From the NCBI GenBank assembly GCA_021432605.1, contig MU271146.1, forward strand, positions 62,001-126,000: DNA of 64,000 nucleotides. Reading direction: 5' to 3'. Each line of letters opens with the position of its first letter. Positions within the stretch are counted from its first letter, which is position 1. Positions 44,602-55,508 of the stretch are shown here, one piece after another. Under the pieces are notes generated by a model that saw nothing but the letters and a program-made list of their open reading frames with translations, was not told the origin of the DNA and did not search any database. Source of the stretch: Coniochaeta sp. PMI_546. Taxonomy: Eukaryota; Ascomycota; Sordariomycetes; Coniochaetales; Coniochaetaceae. A program made the translations under genes and the position numbers.

Positions 44602-45847
44602 AGCTGCAACATCTATGGCTGCTCGCTAGGTTATACCTAATTCGTGAGGTTCATGGGTGGAAAGACGGTAAGAAAGGTGGTATGGTTTCGCTGTTTGCCC
44701 TCTGAAGAGGCCCGTTGTTGAGGGTGCGCAGTTGGGCGACGGCGACGCAGCCTCGCTTCAGTCGATGCGCGTCGAGAATGTTGGCCCTAGTTCGCGAACT
44801 ATTATTGATGGAAGGGGTGGAAGGTTCGTTATTCGTGATGAATGAAGCACTCTCAGCCGTGAAAGAAAAGGCAAAGAACGGGCAGGCAACAGGCAGAATC
44901 TGAGGGTATCACAACGAACTGTACGAATCAAGAAGGCTCTGCCCGCAACTGCAACCACTTGCACGTCAGAGTCGACGCAACAGTTGAAAAATCACTTGGA
45001 GAACGCGAAGCTGGGGGATGCGCCCGCCAAATCACAAAGCCGCTAGGGACGTATCAATATTCTTCCGGCACTAGCGTCATGTACTATGGTGGGGATTCAC
45101 CTACTTCAACCAATCGATGCTCGACCTTGCCAGGGTGTGCTTTTAACAGCTGGGTGTCTTCTAGGAAGGCGCAGCTGGGGTCCTGAGGGGAAGCAGATCT
45201 AATCTAATCTGATCTTATCTTATCGATTTTTTATATCAGTTGAGATGTCCATTACTTTTATGATGTACAGCACAACCAGCATAAAATCATCTGACATTTC
45301 ACGCAATACAAGAGCCGATCCAAACCCGATGAACCTATGTATGACATCTAAGTCTGCCACGATCGCTGTCGCACGCATTCAAGCTCTGTGTACATATATA
45401 AAATTGAGGTGGAGTCTACTAAATCGATCTGCTGTGCACACACACCTCACCTGATCATCGGAGTGGGCGTCACATAGGTATACAAAAGTCACATCACTCA
45501 GAGCAAGGAAAGTTGCCAAGATAGCAGAAGTGTTGTTGTTGATTCGTGGTTACAACCATAACCATGCAACGGCATCTTTCAGCCCAACCGACTAAACAAC
45601 TGACCACCAGAGGTCTCTATATAATCAACCATGCCCAAGACCAGTATGTACAAGATATAGCTCTCAGGAGCACACCCACAGTATATGTCCAGGAAGGTAT
45701 AACGCCCCAAGATATGCTTGCCCTAGATGTCTTTCACATGTATCCAAGAAGTAGAAAGATCATGATGGAATCCAAACACCAGCTGGATCCAAGAGAATGC
45801 GAACGCGTCGCCCAACCAAGAAGTAGTCACAGTCACCCGAGGTCAAT
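44602..45847. other. Intergenic, upstream of TRA1
   Basis: About 1.2 kb with the TRA1 promoter side and the 3' side of the LPMO gene. An imperfect run of AATCT/TTATC units lies at about 45190-45225. No gene seen. Confidence 0.4.
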
Positions 45848-47092
45848 CTAGCTCGAGAACCGAGTGAGGCGGCGGCGCATCTTGCCGTTGATCGCCTTCA
45901 TGCTCAGAGTCGGTGCCTGGCCCGGCGTGCATTCCATGCCGGCCGCGAGCGCCATGACCGGCGACCAGATACCGCTGCCGCACTGCTGGAAAGAAGACCC
46001 GCCAACGCAGTTCCACAGACCCTCCGGGCTGCAAGCGCTTCCGGCGGTCTGGGCACCGCTCGAAGAGCCGGTGGTGGCACCAGAAGTGCCGGAGCTGCCT
46101 GTCGATCCAGAGCTAGCGCTAGCGGTGGCGGTCGAGGTGCCAACAGGCGATGTCTTGGCCACGCTGGCAAAGGTGGTTGGGGTGGTTGCTTGGACAGCCT
46201 GGGAGCTGCTGGGTGCTTGGGTGGCCTGGACAGCTTCGGCGCTGCTGGAAGCGCCGCCAGCGGGGACAGTGATGAAAACACCACCTGGCAGGGAGGCTGA
46301 GCCACTTGCAGCACTGGTGGTAGAGGCCTGAGCCGGAGCGGCGGAAGCAGTCGATTGGGATGATCCAGAGCTGACAGTTGAGCCTGAGCTTCCAGTCGCA
46401 GCCTTTCCACAGTCTCCGTTCAGGTCGACCAACGGCACCATGTTGAAGTTATCAACAGAGCTGCCAGGGTTGGGGTATTTGTAGTCACTGCCCTCCAAGC
46501 CCTCGGTGGTGCAAGTGGTGATAGCGGGAATGTTGGCAACCAGCATGTCCGGAAGAGCGTCAAAGTTTGACTTGTCGCCGGACGAGCCAGTAATGCTGAT
46601 AGGGGCGCAGTTCATGTAGTACTCGCGGTTGCCGATTCTGTTGAGCCACGTCCAGGCGATAGTGGCGTTTCCAGTGGGGACATCGTCCGGAATCTGGAAC
46701 TGGTAGGTGAAAGGGTCGGCAGCAGACGCGCTGCTGCCCATATTGCCCGCCTGGTTCTTGGCGGGACAACCACCCTGGATGGAGTGAATGACCTTCCAGA
46801 CGCTGTCCTTGGTGGGAGCTGTATCATAGGTGATAGAGACTTGGCATGAGCCTCCGCCGTGAACAGCCTGGCCGATGAAGGCAAGCTCTTGTGGTGAGCC
46901 CTTGGCCATAGTTGTTGAGCCCTGGGACTGATAACTGCCTCCAGCAGTCATCTGGCAGGGAAAGTTGCTGCCGTCTGTCGAAAGGGGGCTCTGTTGAACA
47001 CCCGCAAACGGCTTGGGGCTGGACATAATCATGTGTGCCGAGGAAAGAGTGGCAAGGCCGCAAGCGGCAGCGTACGTCTTTGCGAAGAACAT
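45848..47092 (-). CDS. AA11 lytic polysaccharide monooxygenase with C-terminal X278-like module
   Basis: Intronless, 414 aa, secreted. The signal peptide (19 residues, AAACGLATLSSA) ends just before His20, so the mature protein starts HMIMSSPKPF, the copper-brace N-terminus of AA11 enzymes. The second copper His is in GQAVHGGGSC (residue 78, mature position 59). Other AA11 landmarks are DGSNFPCQ, IQGGCPAKN, the IAWTWLNRIGNREYYMNCAP block with its axial-side Tyr, and the Cys pairs. After about residue 215 comes a long Ser/Thr/Ala/Gly linker (probably O-glycosylated), then a Cys-containing end module (CSPEGLWNCVGGSSFQQC, GIWSPVMALAAGMECTPG) of the X278 chitin-binding type. Expected role: oxidative cleavage of chitin, in wall remodelling or feeding. 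The last residues are basic (KMRRRLTRFSS). Confidence 0.93.
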   Translation of the reverse strand: MFFAKTYAAACGLATLSSAHMIMSSPKPFAGVQQSPLSTDGSNFPCQMTAGGSYQSQGSTTMAKGSPQELAFIGQAVHGGGSCQVSITYDTAPTKDSVWKVIHSIQGGCPAKNQAGNMGSSASAADPFTYQFQIPDDVPTGNATIAWTWLNRIGNREYYMNCAPISITGSSGDKSNFDALPDMLVANIPAITTCTTEGLEGSDYKYPNPGSSVDNFNMVPLVDLNGDCGKAATGSSGSTVSSGSSQSTASAAPAQASTTSAASGSASLPGGVFITVPAGGASSSAEAVQATQAPSSSQAVQATTPTTFASVAKTSPVGTSTATASASSGSTGSSGTSGATTGSSSGAQTAGSACSPEGLWNCVGGSSFQQCGSGIWSPVMALAAGMECTPGQAPTLSMKAINGKMRRRLTRFSS

Positions 47093-47365
47093 GTTGGTCT
47101 GTGTAGAGACTGTGATGTGAGATGATAAAATCGTTCCAGACGAATAGTCTCAAGAGTTAGCTGTGAAGCTGGTGTGTAAAAGTCTGTGCGACTGTGTGTA
47201 TGACTTCAAGTCTTAAAAAGGAAGGTATTGCACCAGGCGAAGAGATAGCAAAGGAACAGAAGGAGGGAAAAGGGCTAGCCTTCAAGAGAGTGGAAAGGCA
47301 AGTCAGGGACTGTGAACGTGAGGAAACATTCAGAAACATCCTGCCAGTGGGAGCACGGAAAACGT

Positions 47366-47373
47366 CTTATATA
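47366..47373 (-). promoter_or_regulatory. TATA-like element upstream of the LPMO gene
   Basis: On the minus strand the sequence reads TATATAAG, 274 bases ahead of the LPMO start codon. This is a good TATA match, at a distance that would need a long 5' leader. Assigned by position only. Confidence 0.3.
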
Positions 47374-48659
47374 TTCCAGGGAGAGGAGCTGGACACTAGA
47401 GACATGCCAAGATGGAATCAAGGGAGCTAAGACTGCTGCAGGAACCAGCGACGATCTGGCATCCATTGGATGGAGTTCGTGCAGGGTAGAACATGAGCTG
47501 TCCACTCGGACGTCCAGATGTTGCGGAGAAGAGCAAGGCGTTGTGGAACTGATCCAGTGGAACTCAGCCATCGTGTGCAGTCGACGCGAGTCGACGCATT
47601 GTGGATCGACGGGCAGTGGCAGCGGAACACCGTTAAGGCATGTGAGGTTGGATGGGGAGCAATGATAGGCTGATGTGGTTTTGCGCTTGTGGTTTCGGAG
47701 CGGGAAAGGAATGGTAAAGAGTTTTCCTCTTCTGGGGCTAGAGCGGAGGGATAGGGCCACATCGGTCCCTCTGCAGCTGGAAGAGATGCTCGAACCCCTG
47801 ACTAAGGTAGCATGCTGTGTAAATGCCGTTCCTTCCCCCCTATCACCGGCTGTTCCGCACTGAGGGATGGAGGTGTGGACAGATCTAGCGGCGAATGTCA
47901 GGAGACATCACACCTCTGACCCCGAGCGACGACATTGTGCAGCGCTGACCCAGACTAAAAATTAGACAGGCTAGCTCGTGTAAATCCGGGCCAGCAACCC
48001 AGCCATCGTTTATTTGCGACGAGTCGTAGCATCAGCCCGGACAGGTTGCTCTATAATAGAGCGCTGGATTCAGAATAATAACTGGTAAACGGATCGAGAA
48101 CATGCAAGCACATTCAGTTACATTCGCTTCTGCTTAGGCCTCCTATTTAGACTGCGGCCTCCAATGGCGACCGATTTTGCCGTGGTATTGGTCGTTCGCT
48201 AAAGCCGGTCGCGGCCATGGCAGTTCTTTCTTTGGGCCGTGTTGCTGCAGTGCTGTGTGTGCTGCTGACTTTGCAGAGGCTAAAAAAGACGGGCAGCCAC
48301 CTCGTCAGGGGTGGTCAGGGGAGATCCAGGGGTCGCGCTAAGCTGACAAGGGTGTCCAGAGAGATCTGTACCACAGAAGGGAGAGGGGCCGCGTGCTGGT
48401 GGCCAGGGCTTCTTTTGCAGGGGGTTTGGAACGTGGAGCAATAGCGCCAATGACGTGTCAAGGTGTCAAGAGGCAAGTTCAAGCTGAATTCCATCATGAG
48501 GCAGCCACATTGACTCGCCCGGAGGAAACGTAACAATTGATCGCAGCCAGAAAAAGTGACGTTCTTGTTTTTCGGTCTGTCGGTGAGAATTCGGTGTAAA
48601 ACCAAAGCCTGCAAGAGCTTCTGAGTCGTGTTCAAGCATGTTAAGGGTGTGTGGGGGTT

Positions 48660-48713
48660 TTCTTTTCTCCTTTTTCTTTTCTTTTTCTTTCTTTCCTTCT
48701 TTCTTTCTCTTGA
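48660..48713. repeat. Pyrimidine (TTTC/TTTCC) tract
   Basis: More than 50 bases of almost pure T and C built of TTTTC, TTTCC and TTTCTT units. Simple sequence in a gene-free stretch. Confidence 0.85.
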
Positions 48714-50326
48714 ACTGAGTCGTGAGGATCAGCGAGTTGCCAGAGAAGGAGCGAGAAATCTTACACGTAAGTGTACCCTTCGAGTGGCCAGATATTCACC
48801 CCAGAGAAATTCTTCATGGTGGTGAGGCATCGGAATCGCATGATTGGTTCAAGATTGAGGCCTCAGGCTCCTCCAAAGACATGGGTGGCGTTTGCAGGGG
48901 TCATTGGATCCGAGCTTATGGGTGCGGAGTGGATAAACCAGCCGAATGGTGAAACAGAAAAGCACAAAGGAGACAGCTGGGGGGGCTGGAGGGGCAAGTG
49001 TTTCATGTGGTTGGCGACTTTGAAGTCCGCTAGGCATTTCCCGCCTCTCCTTGGCTCCCTTTGGACTCGACTGTGCTTGACTCCTCTGGTCTAGAATTTT
49101 CGCGCTCACGGCAGCCTATGAGGAATGGCAGATTGCTAGCCCCGAGAAGTCTCGCAATTGCTGCAACAAAGGCCCTGTCGCGCTTGTCCTGTGGCTCTCG
49201 TCGTGCGGCCGGAGAAATGGTGAGGATGTGGTTCGTTCTGGGCAGCATCGCGGAGTCAAAGGTTTTGTTGACTTTGTGTATCAGCCATCAGCGCGTAGTA
49301 GCATAGGGATGTGTTCTATCTCATGAAAATTTGATTTGGTCATGTTTTGGACACGGTCCAGTATTCGACTGCCATCCGCTAACTTTTCTCTCCCTGTCGA
49401 GGGTCGTTCTGCGGCCGCCGGCCAGTGGAGAGACCCGTAGTCATATGACATGGCGATCTGTCAATGAGAGCGGTGTGTATCGGGACGCGCGCATATGCCA
49501 ATAGTCCTACGGAAACGTGCCTGCTGTTCGGTTCAGGCGGCAAAGTACTGGGTTTGACTTGTTTGGCTTGGTTGACGGCAAGAAGCTAGGCAGGTAGCTG
49601 CCAGCACTAGGGGTGGCTGGAGTGAGGTGGTTAGTTTAATGCCCGTGATGGAATGGAGACAGCTTGTTACGGATGGAATTTCGTTCTAATTTCATTGAAG
49701 GGATAGAAGGTCAAGGAGGATGGCGCAGTCATTCCACTACCGTGATCCCCGCGAGGATGTCCATGATCGTCTCTAGGTTCAGGCGGAAAAGGCAAGTCCA
49801 GACGTCTAAGCCTCGCTCCGTTGTCGTAATTACCGTAGGGACTCGAAGAATTATGCCGATTGTCGATACTACTGCGAAGGCCAAGGCCAGTCAAGCCGCA
49901 ATGGCAAGGCCGAAGTTGTTAAACTTCGTATGCTCCCTCAGTTGATGGTCAACGCTGGTCGTAAGTCTGAAATTGGTGATGATGGGACTTCAAACCGCAA
50001 GCGAAGTCAAGTGACAAACAGAACACTGTCTGCAGAATGCAATTTGAGCCGCTCATCGAAGCCTCGCTAGCAGATGCAGAATGCTCAGTCGCTCCTTCCA
50101 TGTCGAACTGAAGAACCCCGAACACGTCACATTTGACGGCTTTTCAAGGAGAGTTTAGGTTCGTCAGAAGATCGAAGGTCCAGATTGGAGACGGATCTAT
50201 TCTCTATGATCTATCAGATAGACTCGGTGTTCTCGCTTTCTAAAAGATAATTAGGCACCTGCTCCCCCCTCTAATCTCTGCATTGATGCCATCATTGACC
50301 TTCCATGGCTGTCGACTCTCCCACCA

Positions 50327-51131
50327 TCACCAACGAGGATTGTCTGAAGCGACGTATGCCCGGTCATTCTCATCGGTATCTAGAGAAATTGTCAGTTGGG
50401 CCATGTGGGTTGAGGTTGGACAGCGTCGCTTGCTCACCCTCAAACACAAAGCCATCGCGAGTCCAGATACTCAACTTCTCCTTGCGAAACTCCTCGAGAT
50501 CCCACCTGGAACACATTAGCTTAGAATAGAACATATAATTGCGGCGTTGGTATCACGCTATACTTACTCCTTGTCCTCGAGCTCCTCTGGATATTTGAAG
50601 ATATAAACCTCAGCCGAGCGCTCCCCTCCCTCCACGTTGCCCTCGCCCTTAGTGTTGCCGATGTGAGTGAGAAGCTTGACTTTTACTGTCCGGCGCTCGT
50701 ACTGGCACCCCTCAAAGATGTCCAGCTTCCGCATGTTGGCATCGGACAAGCCCGTGGCGTACGTTCCGAAGACTTGGTGCTGCTCGTCGGGTGTGATGCC
50801 GGGGTAGTCGGCTCCAACGACTCGGCGCCGACAGTACCCATGCAGGATGGCTGGAGTGAAGGTGTGTCGCTCTGCGATCTCGGCTGGGACGTCCTGATTG
50901 TTGTAGCAAACACTAAAGAAGACCTCAGGTGCCATCTGCTGTCGTTAGTATCTGGCGACGTGACAGCTTAGGTCAAACGGGGGTAACAGCTCGTGCGGCT
51001 TACCAGGGTTCCTGCTATTGCGTCAGCTTCTGCAATGTAGCCAACGAAAGAAATCAACTTAAGTACCTACCATAGAAGAAGGCAGTGTGTGTGCCATCAT
51101 TGGGCTTGGGCTTCTCCTTGCTGTCGTCCAT
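50327..51131 (-). CDS. AIG2-like gamma-glutamylcyclotransferase family protein, five exons including an 8-nt microexon
   Basis: Exons 51131-51071, 51011-51004, 50935-50568, 50505-50438 and 50379-50327 total 558 nt and give 185 aa. The second exon is only 8 nt (GAACCCTG), flanked by CAG and GTAAGC; without it the family's opening motif is lost, and with it the protein reads TAFFYGTLMAPEVFFSVCYN. That motif forms the GGCT substrate loop (YGTLM). The likely catalytic Glu is in LDIFEGCQYERR. Later landmarks are RRRVVGADYPGI, AEVYIFKYPEELEDKE, then WDLEEFRKEKLSIWTR and the ending FEDTDENDRAYVAS. The family acts on gamma-glutamyl compounds by cyclising the glutamyl part, though many fungal members are untested. 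No signal peptide. The four introns are 58-68 nt. Confidence 0.88.
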
Positions 51132-51563
51132 CTCGTATTACGCAAACAGAGACAATGAGGTATGGCAGTTGTCTGTGATGGGGGAAAGCGGGCAACTCTG
51201 AGCAAGGTGCTTTGGGCGGGATGAAGGCGCAACCGCTTGGTCAAAGAATGCTCCTCCCACTATAAGTAAGGTAGGTACTACAAGAACCTCACTCCGCAAT
51301 CATCGTCCGCATCTCGGAATCCCGCATGGTTTGTACGACGGACGACTACGGTAAATGTTGATGCGATGCTGTGATGTTGTTAGTGGGCTAACTGTAGCCG
51401 CGGCAATATGCTACCCAAACTAGTTATCGCCTATCCGATCATCGGATGACCACCAACCGGCTGTGACTGAATAGGACCTTATCACCACTCCTTCACGTAA
51501 AGGCAGCAGTCAAATATATTCAGCCAACCAGAGGTCCAATGGTTTGTATTCATTACGATAACT
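51132..51563. other. Intergenic
   Basis: About 430 bases of promoter for the AIG2-like gene and 3' flank of the DUF3433 gene. Nothing specific seen. Confidence 0.4.
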
Positions 51564-54500
51564 TTAAAAGTGACCTTTCGGCGACATCGACCTATTCCTG
51601 GGTTTAGGTCTAACAAACCAATTCCTCAGCCTAAGCGAACCAGCATCACCTGCTGACACAACAAATGGATCCAACTCGACACCAACGTGCTCCTTTCCAT
51701 CAATGCCAACGAACTTGCCAAACGAGTATGTCGCTGTCGCAGCCATCCCCCGGTGAGCTTTGCCAGTCATTTCCTCGCATTCCTTATGCTCCCTCACGGC
51801 CCGGCTGGCTGCCACATAAGCAAGCAATGATCCGATTGTCGAAGGCAGCCTCGGCAGGAAAGGACTACTCTCTTGGACATACAGCACCGTCACTACCAAG
51901 ACGTTGAGGCACAGAATCACAATCGTGATGATGAACGCCGTATCATCCATGAAAATCCGTGTCTCCTCCACCGTCATTGTCCCTTCAATCCGAGCTGGGA
52001 TATCCGAAGTCTTGAAGACACCGCCCATATTTAGTCCCAAAGCGACACTGAAGAGTCGCTGGTACATATCCTTCACCGCCGGAACCATCCTCGTCGCATT
52101 CGGAAGCCCCTGTTGAGGATCGACCAGACTGGTGCTGTTCGCCATTAACTTGAGGAAGTAGTTGAACCAGTCCCTTGTAAGTGTATCGTTGTGCCAACTC
52201 GCGTCCTCGAGAGTAATACTGGTTGAGTCCCCGAGGACGGCTGCTCCCGAACCGACCACGTCGGCTCCGCTGGTGAGCAAGAGAGCTGTCTCGTTCGCGC
52301 TGATGGTTGTCAGATTCTCGAAATCCCCAACTCTTGTTGACTCCAGGACGTAACCGGACGAGTCTACAGCAACGCTGAATATTGCAGTCCGTAGCAAGGA
52401 GGTGCAGTGAACGTAGGTCGCCTTCAAAGATCCCTCGCGGTCGGACGGGTCGATGCGCATCCAACTCAAAATCAAATGGCGTTCGCATAGCCCCGGCTTG
52501 CCGTCGCTGGACAGGTTTCGCAAGCTGGTTGCCACCTCTTGCGCCAGAGGCCCCGGTATGACGGGTGCCGATATGTTCAGACGAGAACTTCGCATGGGTG
52601 CTGCAAACGGAGAACACAACGCTACTGAGCCGTCTTCATTCTGGACCATGATGTCGAGTCTCGAGCTCCCATCGTCGCCTTGGCTATAGTTTGCATACGG
52701 GAGCGATTCTGGCGATGTCCCGATTTCGGAGCATACAGCCTCGATCCCGAAACCTCTAGTCTTGGCTCGATATATCAGCGAGCTATTGTCGTGACCGTCA
52801 CCAGCCGCAGAGAACGGGAAGTACGTAAACCCGGCGTCTGTCCATGGTGTGAGCCGTGTCCCAGATGACAAGTTCGCCATCGTGACGTAGAAGTGGTCGT
52901 AGAAACCTGCTGGAACGTTGGATTGGTCGATTACTGTTCGGTTGAGGATAGGGATCTGAGACTGTTGCAGGGTCGTGTTGTAGCTAACAAAGACGGGTGC
53001 TTCATTGAACAGGCCACCAAGAGCGATAGCTAGGATGTTAGCCAGGAGAGACATTACACATAGACCAGTCAAAAGAACGTGTCCGGACATAAGCGCCTTG
53101 AATACGGCTAACTGGGGAGGGATGGTGGTATATGATGTCTCGAAGGTCCTTTTAGCCGATTTGTGGCCCTGCCGAAGATCGTGGAATGGTTGAAGAACGC
53201 AACGCAAGCGATTCAGGAGGACCAGGAACGGTTCCACGAGAGTGGCAAAGATCGTCGGAACGTAATTTTCTAGGATCTGGAGAACTTCGAAGTTCTCGGT
53301 TGGTCGTGGAAGGCCTAAAACCAGAGTCAGTTAGGAGCGCCTTTGGATGACTGAGATAACCAACCGCCAAGTAACTGCTCTTGTCTCTTCAGATACGACA
53401 GTACGGCGATCCCAGACAACAAGGTCACAACAAAGAGCCCGCCGCTCAGGGGTTTCAAGGCTTTGTGTTGTGTCGCTTTCCCAATATCGTGACGGGTGTT
53501 TGGCTGCTCGTCTAGCCCTTGACTGTCACTCTGCTTGATCAGGGTCTCGATCTGTAACCCCGGTCCTCTCAAAGAAGGTACATCGACAAGTCTGTAGCGA
53601 TTGCCTTGTACGCTTTTCCGCAACGTGTCTTCGTCATATTGATCCTTCGGCGCGAAATCGTTCAACAGCAGCCTGCTTTCCCTGAATATTCCGAGCGTTG
53701 CTGCTAACCCACCCGGATCCCTGGCAAGAGTGCTGTGCGTTCGACAGGTTAGGTACAAAATGGCTGCAACGAGCACGGCAATGAAGCCCAGCAGGGCCTC
53801 AACAACTAAGGAGATCGGCCTGCTGACGACAACGCCGTATAGGGTGTACTGAACGGTCCCTGACCTCGGCGATGTGGGGGACTCGACAGCGGTCATGAGT
53901 TGCGGCATGGCGGCCGAGAAAATCAGCTTGTGCGCGGACGCGAAGGTATGCTGTAGGACTGTCGCGTTCTGCAGATCGTCGAGCGTGGCGTTCTTCAGCC
54001 CAAGGGCAAACCCAACCATATTTGTCAAGGGAAAAGCAAGTCTGGTGTCCTTCGCAGTGGCATACTGGTCTATCACCCTGTCTCTCGGATAATCTCGGCG
54101 CATCTGTTTGGAAGCGAGCCCTGTTCCGAGGAGATACTCAAAGGCCGTTGTGTTAAACTCCTCCGGAGCAACAGCAACGGCCTCGCCCACTGGAAGTATG
54201 GAAGTCTCCTGGGGTCGGCGGTCTTGAGCCGACATCCTCACTGATACTGTTTGCTTCTGGTAAGAGGGCTCACAGAATAAGGCTGTCAGGTTGGTGCTTC
54301 TTGTCGATGTCCAAATGGCCAGGAACTGATGAGACGCTGCCTGACTGCAGTTGGGGTTCTCTAGAAACCAATCGAGGTGAGCTTCTTCGTGGTAGCCAAC
54401 GTAAATGATAGTGTACTTGATGTTAGTTCCGTTACCAGAAACGGGTCTGATATTCAGTGCCAGCTCCGCTGAGCAGCCTCGACCATTATCGAAACCGAAG

Positions 54501-55508
54501 GTGCCTGTGATAGCCGTGTCTGTGACAACTGCTGGCCAGCAATCTAGGTCTGTGCTGAGTGCTGTTGCGGTTGTAGTCCACGTCTCTTCTGGCAGTACAT
54601 CAGAACCTTGAGCCACTGGCTCGAAAGGGACAAAGGCGTGATCGGAGGTAGTGAAGCCAGGCAATGGCTGACCAAGCCATGTCATAGCATATGCATCCTG
54701 AAGTACAGAGGCATCCAGGACATCAAGCTGCTGGCCAAGGGTAGCGAACCTTGCGGTGTCTGCCATAGACACCGTTTTTGTCACTACGACTGTCTGAAGC
54801 CCGAATATGGCACTCTGAAGAGGGGTTACTGCCCAGAAGACGATCATCATGATGGTCCCAGCCAGAAATACCTGCCAATGTCTGTGAAGTCGGGTCAGCA
54901 ATATACTATGAATGAGCTGAACGGCCCCAGTCATACTTTCTCTTCCAAGCTTTGAGAGGTATGAAGGCCAAAAACTCAAACGGATAATCAAGTAAGAGGG
55001 TTGATTCCGCTTGAGCGCCTTCAGGGCGCGACAATTCGATCCAAGGCTGAATTCTGCGGATATCAAGATCGATCCAAGTCCACACCAAGCTGTATAGCAC
55101 GGCAATGACCGTTGGTGCATATTGACTGTAGATCAAGACCGAAGTACTTCGATCGGTGTTGGTAGAAAGAGAGAGTCCTCCTTGCTTCAGACTCTGCTGC
55201 GCAAGATATTCAACAAGGGCAATCAAGGCAAGAGAAACAATGATGAATGAGCAAAGCACAGGGGCTCTGAGAGAGAATGGTTTCCACCCTGCCGAATGGA
55301 TGTTAGTGTCACACTATGCTAGATCCTGGTGACAGACCGAGGGCATACCTGTGCGCTGCGTCAGTGTTACCTGTGTAGTGAAGCTAACACTTATTCCAGA
55401 ATATATCGTTTGGAGACGTGCGGTCGGCGGAAGAAAGTCATCAGACCCAGAGTCGGAACGATCAACATCCCGCTCTCGTGTGGAGACGAGGCTCTTCAGA
55501 AGCCCCAT
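51564..55508 (-). CDS. Double DUF3433 multi-pass membrane protein
   Basis: Exons 55508-55349, 55288-54937, 54881-53365 and 53314-51564 total 3,780 nt and give 1,259 aa. The three short introns (50-60 nt) all keep phase. The protein has two similar halves. Each half has a tail-like entry with the DUF3433 core (YAPTVIAVLYSLVWTWIDLD in the first, NYVPTIFATLVEPFLVLLNR in the second), a helix (GTIMMIVFWAVTPLQ; GLCVMSLLANILAIALGG), a large glycosylatable extracellular region with many N-x-S/T sites, and closing helices (VVEALLGFIAVLVAAILYL; FIITIVILCLNVLVVTVLYV). About eight to nine membrane spans in all. The start at 55508 (MGLLKSLVSTRERD) is preferred to an in-frame Met 31 codons earlier. The family is common in filamentous ascomycetes and has no known function. 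Confidence 0.85.

Larger units (their letters stand above)
47093..50326. other. Long gene-free stretch (3.2 kb)
   Basis: Upstream of the LPMO gene. No gene can be supported. It holds a pyrimidine tract (48660-48713) and, at 49728-49965 on the minus strand, a possible remnant of a membrane protein (see findings). Open frames are short and lack domains. Confidence 0.5.
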
